Assembly: GCA_910577765.1 (NCBI GenBank)
Contig: CAJTOV010000088.1
Coordinates: 1 to 16,030, forward strand
Length of the DNA stretch: 16,030 bases
Origin: an uncultured Lachnospiraceae bacterium
GTDB taxonomy: Bacteria > Bacillota > Clostridia > Lachnospirales > Lachnospiraceae
Direction: 5' to 3'
Below the pieces are notes generated by a model. That model did no database searches, had not been told where the DNA came from, and worked only from the letters and a program-made list of their open reading frames with translations. A program made the translations under genes and the position numbers. This document shows positions 7,670 to 14,658 of the stretch, piece after piece (within the stretch, counting starts at the first letter, position 1; each line of letters opens with the position of its first letter).

Positions 7670-8719
7670 CTATTCTGCCTTCTGGACTACAGACCCTTCG
7701 AACAATTCGGAACTCCAGGTTGTGATCACTTCATCCTCTGCCCCGATGCCGGATACAAGCTGAATCCGCTGGGAATCGTAGATCCCCACCTCCACCGGCA
7801 CATGGTGGACGGTTCCGTTGTCATAGGTGTACACATAGGCGTCGCCTCCGCTGTAGTACACCGCATCCACCGGAAGGGTCATCACATTCTCCGCCTTGTC
7901 GGAGGTGACACTGAGCTTTACCGAGGAGCCGGTGGACAGGGCGTCCCCTTTCTCCACAGAGGCCTTTACCTTGAACAGGCCGGTGGCCGCGTCAATCATG
8001 CTGCTGATCTCCGTGACGCTGCCCTGGTATTCACTGCCGTTTTTCTCGATACGGACACGGCTTCCCACCTGCATCTGGCCGGCGATCTTCTCCGGCACGG
8101 AAAAGGACACAGCCTTGCTTCCTTCCCCGGAAATGACGCAGATCAGGTTCTGCCCTGCCACATTGTCATGGACCTCAATATCACAGATCTCCACCTTGCC
8201 TGCAATGGATGCGGTGATATTGCTGTATTCCACCTGGTTGTCATAATTAAGCTTTGCCGTCTCGTACTGGATCTGGGCATTCTTTGCCTGGGTCTGGGCC
8301 TGCTCGTAGGCGGCGCTGGCAATGTCCCCTGCCGCGAACAGGGCCTTCTGCCGCTGTAAGTTCCGCTGGGCGTCATTTCTCCCCATCTCCGCGGCCTGCA
8401 GGCTCAGTCTGGCATTGTCCACCTGCCGGGTGTCAATGGTACAGATGGCCTGGCCTTCCTGGACCATGTCCCCGGCCTTCACAAAGACCTCCAGCACCTC
8501 TCCCGGCATCTTGGGATATATGTACACCACATCCGAAGGCTCCACCTTGCCCACCAGGTCCCTGTATAGCTCTATGGTACCGGTCTGCGGGGTCTGGACC
8601 TCCACCACCGGCACGGCTGCCTCTGCCTCCGGGGCCTTGGGCTTTAAGACCCGGACGGCTGCCAGGGAAGCTACCACGGCCACTGCCGCCACACCTGCAA
8701 CAATCACACTTTTTTTCAT
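7670..8719 (-). CDS. HlyD/AcrA-type membrane fusion (adaptor) protein
   Basis: The adaptor subunit of an RND pump, 349 residues. An N-terminal hydrophobic segment (residues 4-22), preceded by two lysines and without a lipobox cysteine, would anchor it to the cell membrane with the rest outside. The two halves of the lipoyl domain are at about 63-97 (YIYPKMPGEVLEVFVKAGD is the usual entry) and 164-198. They flank an alpha-helical coiled-coil hairpin (98-163, LSLQAAEMGRNDAQRNLQRQ and AQTQAKNAQIQYETAKLNYD). A beta-barrel domain (about 200-273) and a membrane-proximal domain follow. It begins 22 bp after the repressor gene. The leader GAGGAGACAGCTATG nearly repeats the one in front of the permease gene. 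It probably joins the RND trimer to one or both TolC-like proteins. Confidence 0.94.
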   Translation of the reverse strand: MKKSVIVAGVAAVAVVASLAAVRVLKPKAPEAEAAVPVVEVQTPQTGTIELYRDLVGKVEPSDVVYIYPKMPGEVLEVFVKAGDMVQEGQAICTIDTRQVDNARLSLQAAEMGRNDAQRNLQRQKALFAAGDIASAAYEQAQTQAKNAQIQYETAKLNYDNQVEYSNITASIAGKVEICDIEVHDNVAGQNLICVISGEGSKAVSFSVPEKIAGQMQVGSRVRIEKNGSEYQGSVTEISSMIDAATGLFKVKASVEKGDALSTGSSVKLSVTSDKAENVMTLPVDAVYYSGGDAYVYTYDNGTVHHVPVEVGIYDSQRIQLVSGIGAEDEVITTWSSELFEGSVVQKAE

Positions 8720-8741
8720 AGCTGTCTCCTCTTAGTCTCCT

Positions 8742-9374
8742 TCAAACTGATCGCCGGTATGCGCCCCGCCGCAGCAGGGCCATGCCCCGGTAAAATCCCT
8801 TCCTGGCCTCCTGACGGTACAGGGGGTATTCGTAATACTGTCTGATCTGCAGCAGCAGCACCGACGCCCCCATAGTCAGAATAGGCAGGAAATTCTGGAT
8901 GTCTTCCTTATATAATAAGGTCTTGTCTATCCGCTCATAGACCCATCTCCCAAGACTACCCTCCCCCCCCACCTGGGTGGGATCAGGCATTCCCTCCAGG
9001 CCGAATATTTTCAGATTCTCCTGGTTGGAAAGAATATTCCGGGTGATCTCCAGCATCCCGTCGCCCCGGTCAATGGCTTCGGCAAAATATTCAAACAGAT
9101 GCTCCAGAAGAAAGAACAGATCGCCCTTTCCCTCTTCCAGCTTCCTTTTGCAGAAGCTGTGGACATCGTTGCAGCTGTCCTCAAAGATCCACCGCACCAC
9201 GTCCTCTTTATCCTCAAAATATGTATAAAAACTTCCCCGGGAAATGTCGGCATTCTGGATAATCTGGTTGATGGATACCTTTTCATATGGAACTCTGGAT
9301 AATTCTTTCTTTGCCGCTTCCCGGATTACCTGCTTCTTATTCTCCGAAAGCCGTAGAAATCGTTCCGTCGGCAT
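8742..9374 (-). CDS. TetR/AcrR-family transcriptional repressor
   Basis: The protein has 210 residues when started at the ATG at 9374, which has GGGGGAG 7 nt upstream. The frame extends further to 9455, but that part would be read from the operator region and lacks a binding site. The N-terminal DNA-binding domain covers about residues 11-60. Its helix-turn-helix is VSINQIIQNADISRGSFYTY (33-52), ending in the typical FYTYFEDKEDVV, followed by an all-helical ligand-binding domain. It is the first gene of the pump operon and stands next to three palindromic operators, so it most likely represses its own operon until a pump substrate binds. A run of eight G at 8970-8963 encodes V-G-G-E at residues 135-138; a slip there would truncate or garble the ligand-binding half. 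Confidence 0.93.
   Translation of the reverse strand: MPTERFLRLSENKKQVIREAAKKELSRVPYEKVSINQIIQNADISRGSFYTYFEDKEDVVRWIFEDSCNDVHSFCKRKLEEGKGDLFFLLEHLFEYFAEAIDRGDGMLEITRNILSNQENLKIFGLEGMPDPTQVGGEGSLGRWVYERIDKTLLYKEDIQNFLPILTMGASVLLLQIRQYYEYPLYRQEARKGFYRGMALLRRGAYRRSV
8963..8970 (-). repeat. G8 homopolymer inside the TetR-family gene
   Basis: Eight consecutive C on the plus strand, read as GTG GGG GGG GAG on the coding strand. The frame is intact at the present length. Gain or loss of one base would shift the frame after residue 137 of 210. Tracts of this length are potential slippage sites; whether this one varies cannot be seen from one sequence. Confidence 0.9.
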
Positions 9375-9441
9375 CTTCCTGCTCCCCCTTCCTTGAACCG
9401 GCTTCCGGCAAAAGAACTGGGTCCCTGTACCGCCGGCTTTA

Positions 9442-9454
9442 TGACAAGCTGTCA
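9442..9454. promoter_or_regulatory. TetR-type operator O1
   Basis: The palindrome TGACA-AGC-TGTCA. It is the most promoter-distal of three, lying within the probable untranslated leader of the repressor gene, centred 20 bp from O2. Confidence 0.8.
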
Positions 9455-9461
9455 CCTTTCA

Positions 9462-9474
9462 TGACAACATGTCA
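9462..9474. promoter_or_regulatory. TetR-type operator O2
   Basis: The palindrome TGACA-ACA-TGTCA, overlapping the expected transcription start (near 9471) of the pump operon. Its arm plus flank, TGACAACATG, recurs inverted at 9496-9505 (CATGTTGTCA). Confidence 0.85.
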
Positions 9475-9477
9475 CCC

Positions 9478-9506
9478 ATTATAATGACACCTTGTCATGT
9501 TGTCAA
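9478..9506 (-). promoter_or_regulatory. Pump operon promoter (consensus sigma-A type)
   Basis: On the minus strand a perfect -35 TTGACA (9506-9501), a 17-bp spacer and a perfect -10 TATAAT (9483-9478). This is about as strong a vegetative promoter as sequence allows. It drives the TetR, adaptor and RND genes and probably the TolC-like pair. The leader to the repressor ATG is about 97 nt. Such strength suits a promoter held off by a tight repressor. Confidence 0.88.
9485..9497. promoter_or_regulatory. TetR-type operator O3
   Basis: The palindrome TGACA-CCT-TGTCA, lying between the -35 and -10 boxes of the pump promoter and centred 23 bp from O2. A further half-site (TGTCA, 9501-9505) coincides with the -35 box. 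Occupancy would block RNA polymerase directly. Confidence 0.85.
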
Positions 9507-9519
9507 TAGATGTTATAAA
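9492..9519 (+). promoter_or_regulatory. Candidate divergent promoter overlapping the operators
   Basis: TTGTCA (9492-9497), a 16-bp spacer and TATAAA (9514-9519) face the transporter gene on the plus strand. The -35 box overlaps operator O3, so the transporter could share control with the pump. A second candidate lies downstream at 9533-9564. Confidence 0.4.
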
Positions 9520-9532
9520 AATTTTATCTTTT

Positions 9533-9564
9533 TTGTGGCACCGGGTCCCGGAATGTGCTAGAAT
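9533..9564 (+). promoter_or_regulatory. Candidate promoter of the DMT transporter gene
   Basis: An extended -10 element TGCTAGAAT at 9556-9564. The upstream hexamer TTGTGG at 9533 lies 20 bp before the -10, which is longer than ideal. It is clear of the TetR operators, so transcription from here would be independent of the pump repressor. Confidence 0.45.
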
Positions 9565-9661
9565 AAGGCCCGTGGGCCGTAACCATCCAGACGGCCCCTC
9601 TTCCTGCCGCAGCAGAGGCCTGGAGGAGGCATCGGATGTGAACATTCAAAGGAGAATCATC

Positions 9662-10546
9662 ATGGGATATTTTTATTTGCTTTGTGTGGCCGTTATGTTC
9701 AGTTTCGGCGGCACCTGCGTAAAACTGATCAAGCCTTACTTTGGCCCCGGATATATTACCTTCTTCCGGTTTGTCATCGGTATCGGGTTTCTGCTGCTGC
9801 TCCGCTGCTTCCGGCGCCAGGATATCCGCAACGGTCCCAGAACCGGCCCCTGGGGAAAGACCCTGGCCGGCTGGATCCTGCTGGGAGCCGTGGCCAAATG
9901 GCTGGCCTATCTGACGGAGAATTTTGCCCTGGCCCAGGGACCTTCCTACGGGAATATTGTGGTACAGCCGGCCCAGACCGTGTCCCTGACTCTGTTCAGC
10001 GTGTTTTTTCTCAAAGAGAAGCTGTCCCGGCGGAAGCTGTTTTTCATCTTTCTGTGTGTCAGCGGCGTGCTGCTGATCTCCTGGAACGGCCGGTCCCTGG
10101 ACAGCTTTTTCCAGGAAAATGCACTTCTGACAGTGCTGTTCCTGTGCACGGGCCTGTTCGCTGCCACCCATATTCTGGCCCAGAAAATGGTGGCGGACCG
10201 GATGAACATCATTGACAGCAATCTGACCATTTTTGCGGTCTCCGGGGCGCTGGCTGCCGTTCCCCTGGTGCCGGGGACCCTGGCAGGCTCCCTGGCCGGG
10301 GTACAGCCGGATCTGCCCTGCATACTGGCCCTGCTGTTTTTTGGGTTTATTACCGGGATCGGGTTTTACTTAAATGCCAAGGCCATTCCCCTGGTACCTT
10401 TTTATATGGTGGGCACTATCCAGAGTATGATGGTGATTTTTGCGATTATGTGGGGAGTGGTGTTCTTTCATGAAACGGTTACCCTTTATGTTATCGGGGG
10501 GACCGTAGTATTTATGGCAGGGCTCATCGGATTGCAGATCGGGTGA
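9662..10546 (+). CDS. EamA/DMT-superfamily transporter
   Basis: An integral membrane protein of 294 residues with about ten hydrophobic segments arranged as two EamA repeats. The first repeat ends NIVVQPAQTVSLTLFSVFFL (98-117) and KEKLSRRK (118-125), a typical EamA stretch. The second ends at about 246-292 with FYMVGTIQSMMVIFAIMWGV followed by VFFHETVTLYVIGG. Members export or import metabolites such as amino acids or nucleotide-sugar-like compounds; the substrate here cannot be inferred. The ATG at 9662 has AAAGGAG with a 7-nt spacer. An in-frame GTG at 9638 with GGAGGAGG 8 nt upstream is a serious alternative (302 residues, with an extra Arg-Arg at the N-terminus). The gene is divergent from the pump operon and shares its control region. 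Confidence 0.88.
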   Translation: MGYFYLLCVAVMFSFGGTCVKLIKPYFGPGYITFFRFVIGIGFLLLLRCFRRQDIRNGPRTGPWGKTLAGWILLGAVAKWLAYLTENFALAQGPSYGNIVVQPAQTVSLTLFSVFFLKEKLSRRKLFFIFLCVSGVLLISWNGRSLDSFFQENALLTVLFLCTGLFAATHILAQKMVADRMNIIDSNLTIFAVSGALAAVPLVPGTLAGSLAGVQPDLPCILALLFFGFITGIGFYLNAKAIPLVPFYMVGTIQSMMVIFAIMWGVVFFHETVTLYVIGGTVVFMAGLIGLQIG

Positions 10547-10593
10547 TTACCGAAAGAAGAAGGGAGCATAAGTGAAAATCGGTTTCTGTTTAT

Positions 10594-10613
10594 GGCCGTC
10601 TTCCGGCCTTGTT
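10594..10613 (+). terminator. Weak terminator-like hairpin after the DMT gene
   Basis: GGCCG / CGGCC with a 5-nt loop (10594-10608), followed by TTGTT. The stem is short and the T-run poor. It lies 48 bp after the transporter stop and directly before repeat copy 3, whose larger hairpins may contribute to ending transcription from both sides. Confidence 0.35.
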
Positions 10614-10728
10614 ATTCGTTACTATTCACGAGGGGCATCTTCTTGTCCGGCTATGCCGGACAAGAAGCATCGGGCGGACGCCCGATGTGGAAAACCAGTT
10701 TTCCCCGCCCCGTGAACTATAACAGTTA
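10611..10728 (-). repeat. Twin-hairpin palindromic repeat, copy 3 (most complete)
   Basis: This copy is in the opposite orientation to copies 1 and 2. From 10611 it contains the tail (CGTTACTATTCACG), the CTTCTTGTCCGGC / GCCGGACAAGAAG hairpin at about 10639-10667, the CATCGGGCG / CGCCCGATG hairpin at about 10668-10687, and a third perfect hairpin GGAAAAC-CA-GTTTTCC at 10689-10704. The outer parts form an imperfect inverted repeat: GTTACTATTCACG at 10618-10630 against CGTGAACTATAAC at about 10711-10723. The element is therefore roughly 115 bp and MITE-like. Its right end abuts the stop codon of xdhC. It agrees with copy 1 over about 78 bp with only a handful of differences. Confidence 0.85.
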
Positions 10729-11217
10729 TTCCGTCCTATGGCTTACCTGGTAGACCTCCTCCACAATGCGTTCCATGGCATCCAGGATTTTCTCATAGCC
10801 GGTGCACCGGCACAGGTGGCCGGAGATCAGTTTCCGAAGCTCCTGCCGGTCGTATTTTTTGCCCGTTCCTACAATCTCCACGGCACTCATGATCAGGCCC
10901 GGGGTACAGAAGCCGCACTGGACGGCCGCTTCTTCAATGAATATCTTCTGGATGGGGGACAGCTCTCCGTCCGGGCCTTTCAGGCCTTCCACGGTCAGCA
11001 CGCTTTTCCGGTCCGCCCACATGGCCAGGTAGATACAGCTGTCAATGGCCTCCCCGTCTACCAGTACGGTGCAGGCGCCGCACTCTCCCACCTCACAGCC
11101 TTTCTTGACAGAGGTCAGTCCCAGGCGGTTCCGCAGCACATCCAGCAGGGACTCCCGCTCATCCACCGCCAGCTCCTGCTCTCTTCCGTTGACCTTTATA
11201 TGGATGATCCTAAGCAT
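10726..11217 (-). CDS. xdhC: Xanthine dehydrogenase [2Fe-2S] subunit
   Basis: The small electron-transfer subunit, 163 residues, carrying two [2Fe-2S] clusters that pass electrons from the molybdenum centre to FAD. The plant-type ferredoxin cluster uses C41, C46, C49 and C61 (GCEVGECGACTVLVDG). The helical second cluster uses C101, C104, C136 and C138 (QCGFCTPGLIM and LCRCTGY). Length and motif spacing match E. coli XdhC. The ATG at 11217 has AGGAGGTG 6 nt upstream and overlaps the end of xdhB by 8 bp. The frame is open further upstream, but that part lies inside xdhB and carries no domain. Last gene of the operon; repeat copy 3 follows immediately. Confidence 0.94.
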   Translation of the reverse strand: MLRIIHIKVNGREQELAVDERESLLDVLRNRLGLTSVKKGCEVGECGACTVLVDGEAIDSCIYLAMWADRKSVLTVEGLKGPDGELSPIQKIFIEEAAVQCGFCTPGLIMSAVEIVGTGKKYDRQELRKLISGHLCRCTGYEKILDAMERIVEEVYQVSHRTE

Positions 11218-12145
11218 TGCTTTCACCTCCTGTTGCCGGATTCCTGTCTCCGGTTGGCTCTCCCGTATCTGCCAGCGCCTTTTCCAGCGCTGCCGCCAGT
11301 GCCCGCTTTGCCAGTTCTTCAATGAGCTGCATACGGAATTCCCTGGAGGCTCTCCAGGAGGTCCGGGGATTCACCTGGGTCAGGGCCATTTTCCCGAAAG
11401 CAGCCGCTGCCTCCTGGTCGTCTGCCCGGCACTCTTTCAGAATCTCCTCCGCGTCCCTGCACCGCAGGGGGGTGGGGCCTGCCACACCGTATGCCAGACG
11501 CACATCCCTGATCCGGGTTCTGTCCTCAGACAGTTTGACCCGCACGGCGCAGCCCAGGGTGGCGATCTCCATGGCTTTCCGCTTTCCGTATTTCATATAG
11601 TGCCCGTACCAGCCTTCGTAGGCATCCCGGTGGATCACCACATATTTGCAGACCTGGCAGCGGTCCCGCACGGTCCGTCCCGGTCCTGTGTAGAATTTCT
11701 CCACCGGTATCCTGTGTTCTCCGTCAGGGCCTTCCAGAACCAGGTCCGCTTCCAGGGTCCACAAGGTGGAGGCGGAATCTGCGGAGGTGGCCCCGTTGCA
11801 GATATTGCCGCCAATGGTACCCATGTTGCGGATCTGGGGACCGCCTACGGTGTCCACGGCCTCCCCCAGCATGGGAACCAGCCTCTGAATCAGCGGGTCA
11901 TTGGTAATGTGGGTGAAGGCGGTGCCTGCGCCGATGCGGATATCCCCGTTGTCCAGCAGCTCCACCCCCTTTAACTCCTTAAGATTGTGGATGGACACCA
12001 GGGACCTGCCTGCGTCCTTCCCCTCCCGGACCCGGATCAGCACATCCGTGCCGCCGCTTATAATCTGGGCCTGGGGGTCCCGGACCAGGGCGCCGATGGC
12101 ATCCCCCACGCTCTTTGCTTCATAAAAAGACGAAATATCAAACAT
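11210..12145 (-). CDS. xdhB: Xanthine dehydrogenase FAD-binding subunit
   Basis: A subunit of 311 residues of the CO dehydrogenase flavoprotein type that receives electrons from the iron-sulfur subunit and hands them to NAD or another acceptor. FAD pyrophosphate contacts are IISGGTDVL (28-36) and GGPQIRNMGTIGGNICNGAT (101-120). The C-terminal domain contains the family stretch NPRTSWRASREFRMQLI, also present in E. coli XdhB. The start at 12145 (MFDISSFY) has GAGGAG 8 nt upstream; an ATG 7 codons earlier would place that site inside the coding region. Residues 162-168 read RCQVCKY where the family usually has a Gly-Glu-Ile-Leu type strand, giving a CxxC of unknown significance. The start lies 29 bp after the xdhA stop codon. 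Confidence 0.93.
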   Translation of the reverse strand: MFDISSFYEAKSVGDAIGALVRDPQAQIISGGTDVLIRVREGKDAGRSLVSIHNLKELKGVELLDNGDIRIGAGTAFTHITNDPLIQRLVPMLGEAVDTVGGPQIRNMGTIGGNICNGATSADSASTLWTLEADLVLEGPDGEHRIPVEKFYTGPGRTVRDRCQVCKYVVIHRDAYEGWYGHYMKYGKRKAMEIATLGCAVRVKLSEDRTRIRDVRLAYGVAGPTPLRCRDAEEILKECRADDQEAAAAFGKMALTQVNPRTSWRASREFRMQLIEELAKRALAAALEKALADTGEPTGDRNPATGGESNA

Positions 12146-12174
12146 AGCTCCTTCTCCTCTCCACAAAGGGTTCC

Positions 12175-14601
12175 TTAAATCAGATTCTGCTCCCGGAATT
12201 TCTCAATCAGTCTCTGGGCTGTCATTGGCGCCCGGTTCATGTGGACTCCGGTGGCATGGAGAATGGCGTTGCGGATGGCCGGGGCCACGGGAATGGCCGG
12301 CGGCTCCCCCAGAGCCTTGTTGCCATAGGGGCCCGTGGGGTCCTCCAGAATCACGAACTCTGCTTTTAAGTCCGGCACATCCATGGCCGTGGGAATCTTG
12401 TAATCCAGCAGATTGTCATTAAGCACCCTTCCGGTTTTCTCATCCACCAGAAGCTCCTCGGACAGGCCGAAGCCAAGGCCCATGCTCATGCCTCCGTGTA
12501 CCTGGCCCAGGGCAGTCTCCGGGTTAATCAGGGTGCCGGAATCATGGACATTGATGATCTCCTTTACGGTCACAAGCCCCAGGGGCATATCCACCTCCAC
12601 ATCCACAAAGCAGCATCCGGAGGCAAAGGTATTGCTTCTGCACTGGTGGGTGACCTCTGCGGTAATATGCCGGGAACGGTCCCTGGAATAGAAGGCAACT
12701 TCCGCCACCACGGCCAGATCAAGAAGCTCCCGGCCTCCCTTCCCCGCCAGAATCCGGCTGTCTGCCAGGTCCAGCATTTCTTCCCGGATTTCTTCCTCCC
12801 CGGACAGTCCCAGGGCTTCTCTTACCTGGGCCGCAGCCTGGTTCACCAGGTCCTTGTACACGGTTTTGGACAGATCCTTTCCTTCATGGTTCAGCATGTA
12901 GGCGGCATATTCCAGAATCCGGCGGCGCAGCTTCTCCCCGCAGGCTTTGCAGGCCATGCCGGACACATAGGTCTGTCTGGAACCGTAGGCCCCGGTGTCA
13001 AAGGGGGTGGTGTCCGTATCCTGGGTGGACACAATGTAAATCCGGTCCGCCCTGATTCCGGTGGTCTCGGCTGCCATCTGGGTAAAGACCGTATCGGCTC
13101 CCTGGCCGATTTCCGTGGCCCCCATACAAAGCTGAAGGGAACCGTCCTGGTTCAGCACCATACGGGCGGAAGCGGTCTCCAGGGAAATGGGATAGACCCC
13201 GGTCTTGTACATAAACATGGCCATACCCACGCCTCTGCGGACCGGGCCGGTCTGGCCGGCATAGGCTTTGCGCTTCCGGTCCCATCCGATGGCCTGCCTG
13301 CCCCGCTCCAGACACTGGTCCAGGCCGTAGGAGTGGAAGGTAATGCCGTTGGCCGGGTCCCTATAGCCGTCTTTGACCCCGTTCTTTTTGCGGAATTCCA
13401 GCGGGTCCATGCCCAGGGCCGCGGCTATATCGTCGGCCTGGCACTCGGTGATCCACACGGACTGGGGAATCCCGTAGGCCCGCATGGCTCCTGCCGTGGG
13501 GGATGAGGTGTACACGGTATAACAGTCCACTTCGGTCCCCAGCTCATCCTGGTAAAGTCCCTTGAACACATTGCCGCAGTTGGCGCAGATGGCGTGGCCG
13601 TGGGAAGCGTAGGCCCCGTTGTTGGCGTAAGCCTCCAGCTTCCTGGCCAGCACCCGGCCGTCCCTGGTAACCACCGCCCGGGTGCGGCCCTCTATGGCAT
13701 GGCGGGTCCTGGTTCCGTAGATGGTCTCCTCCCGGCTGATCTCCAGCCGCACCGGACGGCCGCCCACTGCCATGGACAAAAATGCATTCAGCGGCTCATA
13801 AAGCACATCCTGCTTGTTGCCGAATCCGCCGCCGATATAGGGCTTGATGATCCGCACCCGGCCCGTGGGAAGTCCCAGGGCCTGGGCCACACACCGGCGC
13901 ACAATGTGGGGAATCTGGGTGGAGGAGGTGACGGTCACCTTGCCGTTGGTATCCACATAGGCCCAGGACACGGGAAGTTCCAGGTGGCAGTGGGAAATCC
14001 GCGGCGTATCATAGGTTTCCTCCAGTACCAGAAGCTCCTCCTCCCCATACCGGCTCCTGGCCTCCTCCAGTCCCTGCTCAAAGGTAAAGTCCGGGCGCAC
14101 CATGGTCATATGGGAGTGGGCGATAACATTGTCCTTGCGGATATCCGGGTGAAGGGGCACAGCCCCCTCCTTCATGGCCGCCTCCACGGTCACAGCAGGT
14201 TCGTATTCCTCATACTCCGCCCGGACCAGACGGGCGGCCTGGGCGGCTGCCACCTCTGTCTCGGCAATCACCGCCGCAATGTCATCCCCGTACAGCCGCA
14301 CCCTCTGGTTCAAAAGTCTCCGGTCGCAGATATCCCGGTGATGAAGCTCCGCGCTCCAGGGATGGCCGGCTGTAGGAAACTGCCATTCCGGTACGTCAAA
14401 GCAGGTGATAATCTTCACCACCCCAGGCACCTTCTTTGCTTCCTCCAAATCAAAGCCTTTCACCAGACCGTTGGCGATGGTGGAGTGGACCACTTTTCCG
14501 TGAAGAATGTCCCTGGGCTCCAGGTCTGCGCTGTACTTTGCCTCTCCGGTGACTTTCCCCCAGGCATCCACCCGGGTCATGCCTTGTCCTACCACTTTCA
14601 T
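12175..14601 (-). CDS. xdhA: Xanthine dehydrogenase molybdopterin-binding subunit
   Basis: The catalytic subunit, 808 residues, binding molybdenum cofactor and hydroxylating purines, mainly xanthine to urate. The N-terminal a/b-hammerhead domain (to about 135) starts GMTRVDAWGKVTGEAKYSAD. Cofactor and active-site motifs follow: IGGGFGNKQD (256-265), AGAMRAYGIPQ (370-380), ATEIGQGADTVF (495-506), STQDTDTTPFDTGAYGSRQT (525-544), and ALGEPPAIPVAPAI (763-776), whose E766 is the expected catalytic base. These blocks correspond closely to E. coli XdhA, and the A-B-C gene order is the same. The ATG at 14601 has AGGAGG 8 nt upstream; a TTG two codons earlier is too close to the site. Whether the enzyme has the selenium-dependent form of the cofactor cannot be seen from sequence. 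Confidence 0.94.
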   Translation of the reverse strand: MKVVGQGMTRVDAWGKVTGEAKYSADLEPRDILHGKVVHSTIANGLVKGFDLEEAKKVPGVVKIITCFDVPEWQFPTAGHPWSAELHHRDICDRRLLNQRVRLYGDDIAAVIAETEVAAAQAARLVRAEYEEYEPAVTVEAAMKEGAVPLHPDIRKDNVIAHSHMTMVRPDFTFEQGLEEARSRYGEEELLVLEETYDTPRISHCHLELPVSWAYVDTNGKVTVTSSTQIPHIVRRCVAQALGLPTGRVRIIKPYIGGGFGNKQDVLYEPLNAFLSMAVGGRPVRLEISREETIYGTRTRHAIEGRTRAVVTRDGRVLARKLEAYANNGAYASHGHAICANCGNVFKGLYQDELGTEVDCYTVYTSSPTAGAMRAYGIPQSVWITECQADDIAAALGMDPLEFRKKNGVKDGYRDPANGITFHSYGLDQCLERGRQAIGWDRKRKAYAGQTGPVRRGVGMAMFMYKTGVYPISLETASARMVLNQDGSLQLCMGATEIGQGADTVFTQMAAETTGIRADRIYIVSTQDTDTTPFDTGAYGSRQTYVSGMACKACGEKLRRRILEYAAYMLNHEGKDLSKTVYKDLVNQAAAQVREALGLSGEEEIREEMLDLADSRILAGKGGRELLDLAVVAEVAFYSRDRSRHITAEVTHQCRSNTFASGCCFVDVEVDMPLGLVTVKEIINVHDSGTLINPETALGQVHGGMSMGLGFGLSEELLVDEKTGRVLNDNLLDYKIPTAMDVPDLKAEFVILEDPTGPYGNKALGEPPAIPVAPAIRNAILHATGVHMNRAPMTAQRLIEKFREQNLI

Positions 14602-14658
14602 TCCCAATGCCTCCTTACCTTCTCCTAAGTTGTAACCGTCTCACAGCTCCCGCATCCC

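Noticed and set aside
10572..10715. GTG-initiated 47-codon frame after the DMT gene with AGGGAG upstream
   Set aside because: Most of it is read through the hairpins of repeat copy 3; the composition is that of the repeat and there is no homologous peptide sense.
1..10728. CRISPR array, or the hairpins as standard intrinsic terminators
   Set aside because: Only three dispersed copies with no regular spacers, and no T-run follows any of the hairpins in either direction.
12496..14628. Long plus-strand open frames of 336 and 344 codons opposite xdhA
   Set aside because: They are antisense to a gene with clear family motifs throughout; GC-rich coding DNA commonly leaves the opposite frame open, and the translations show no recognisable domain.
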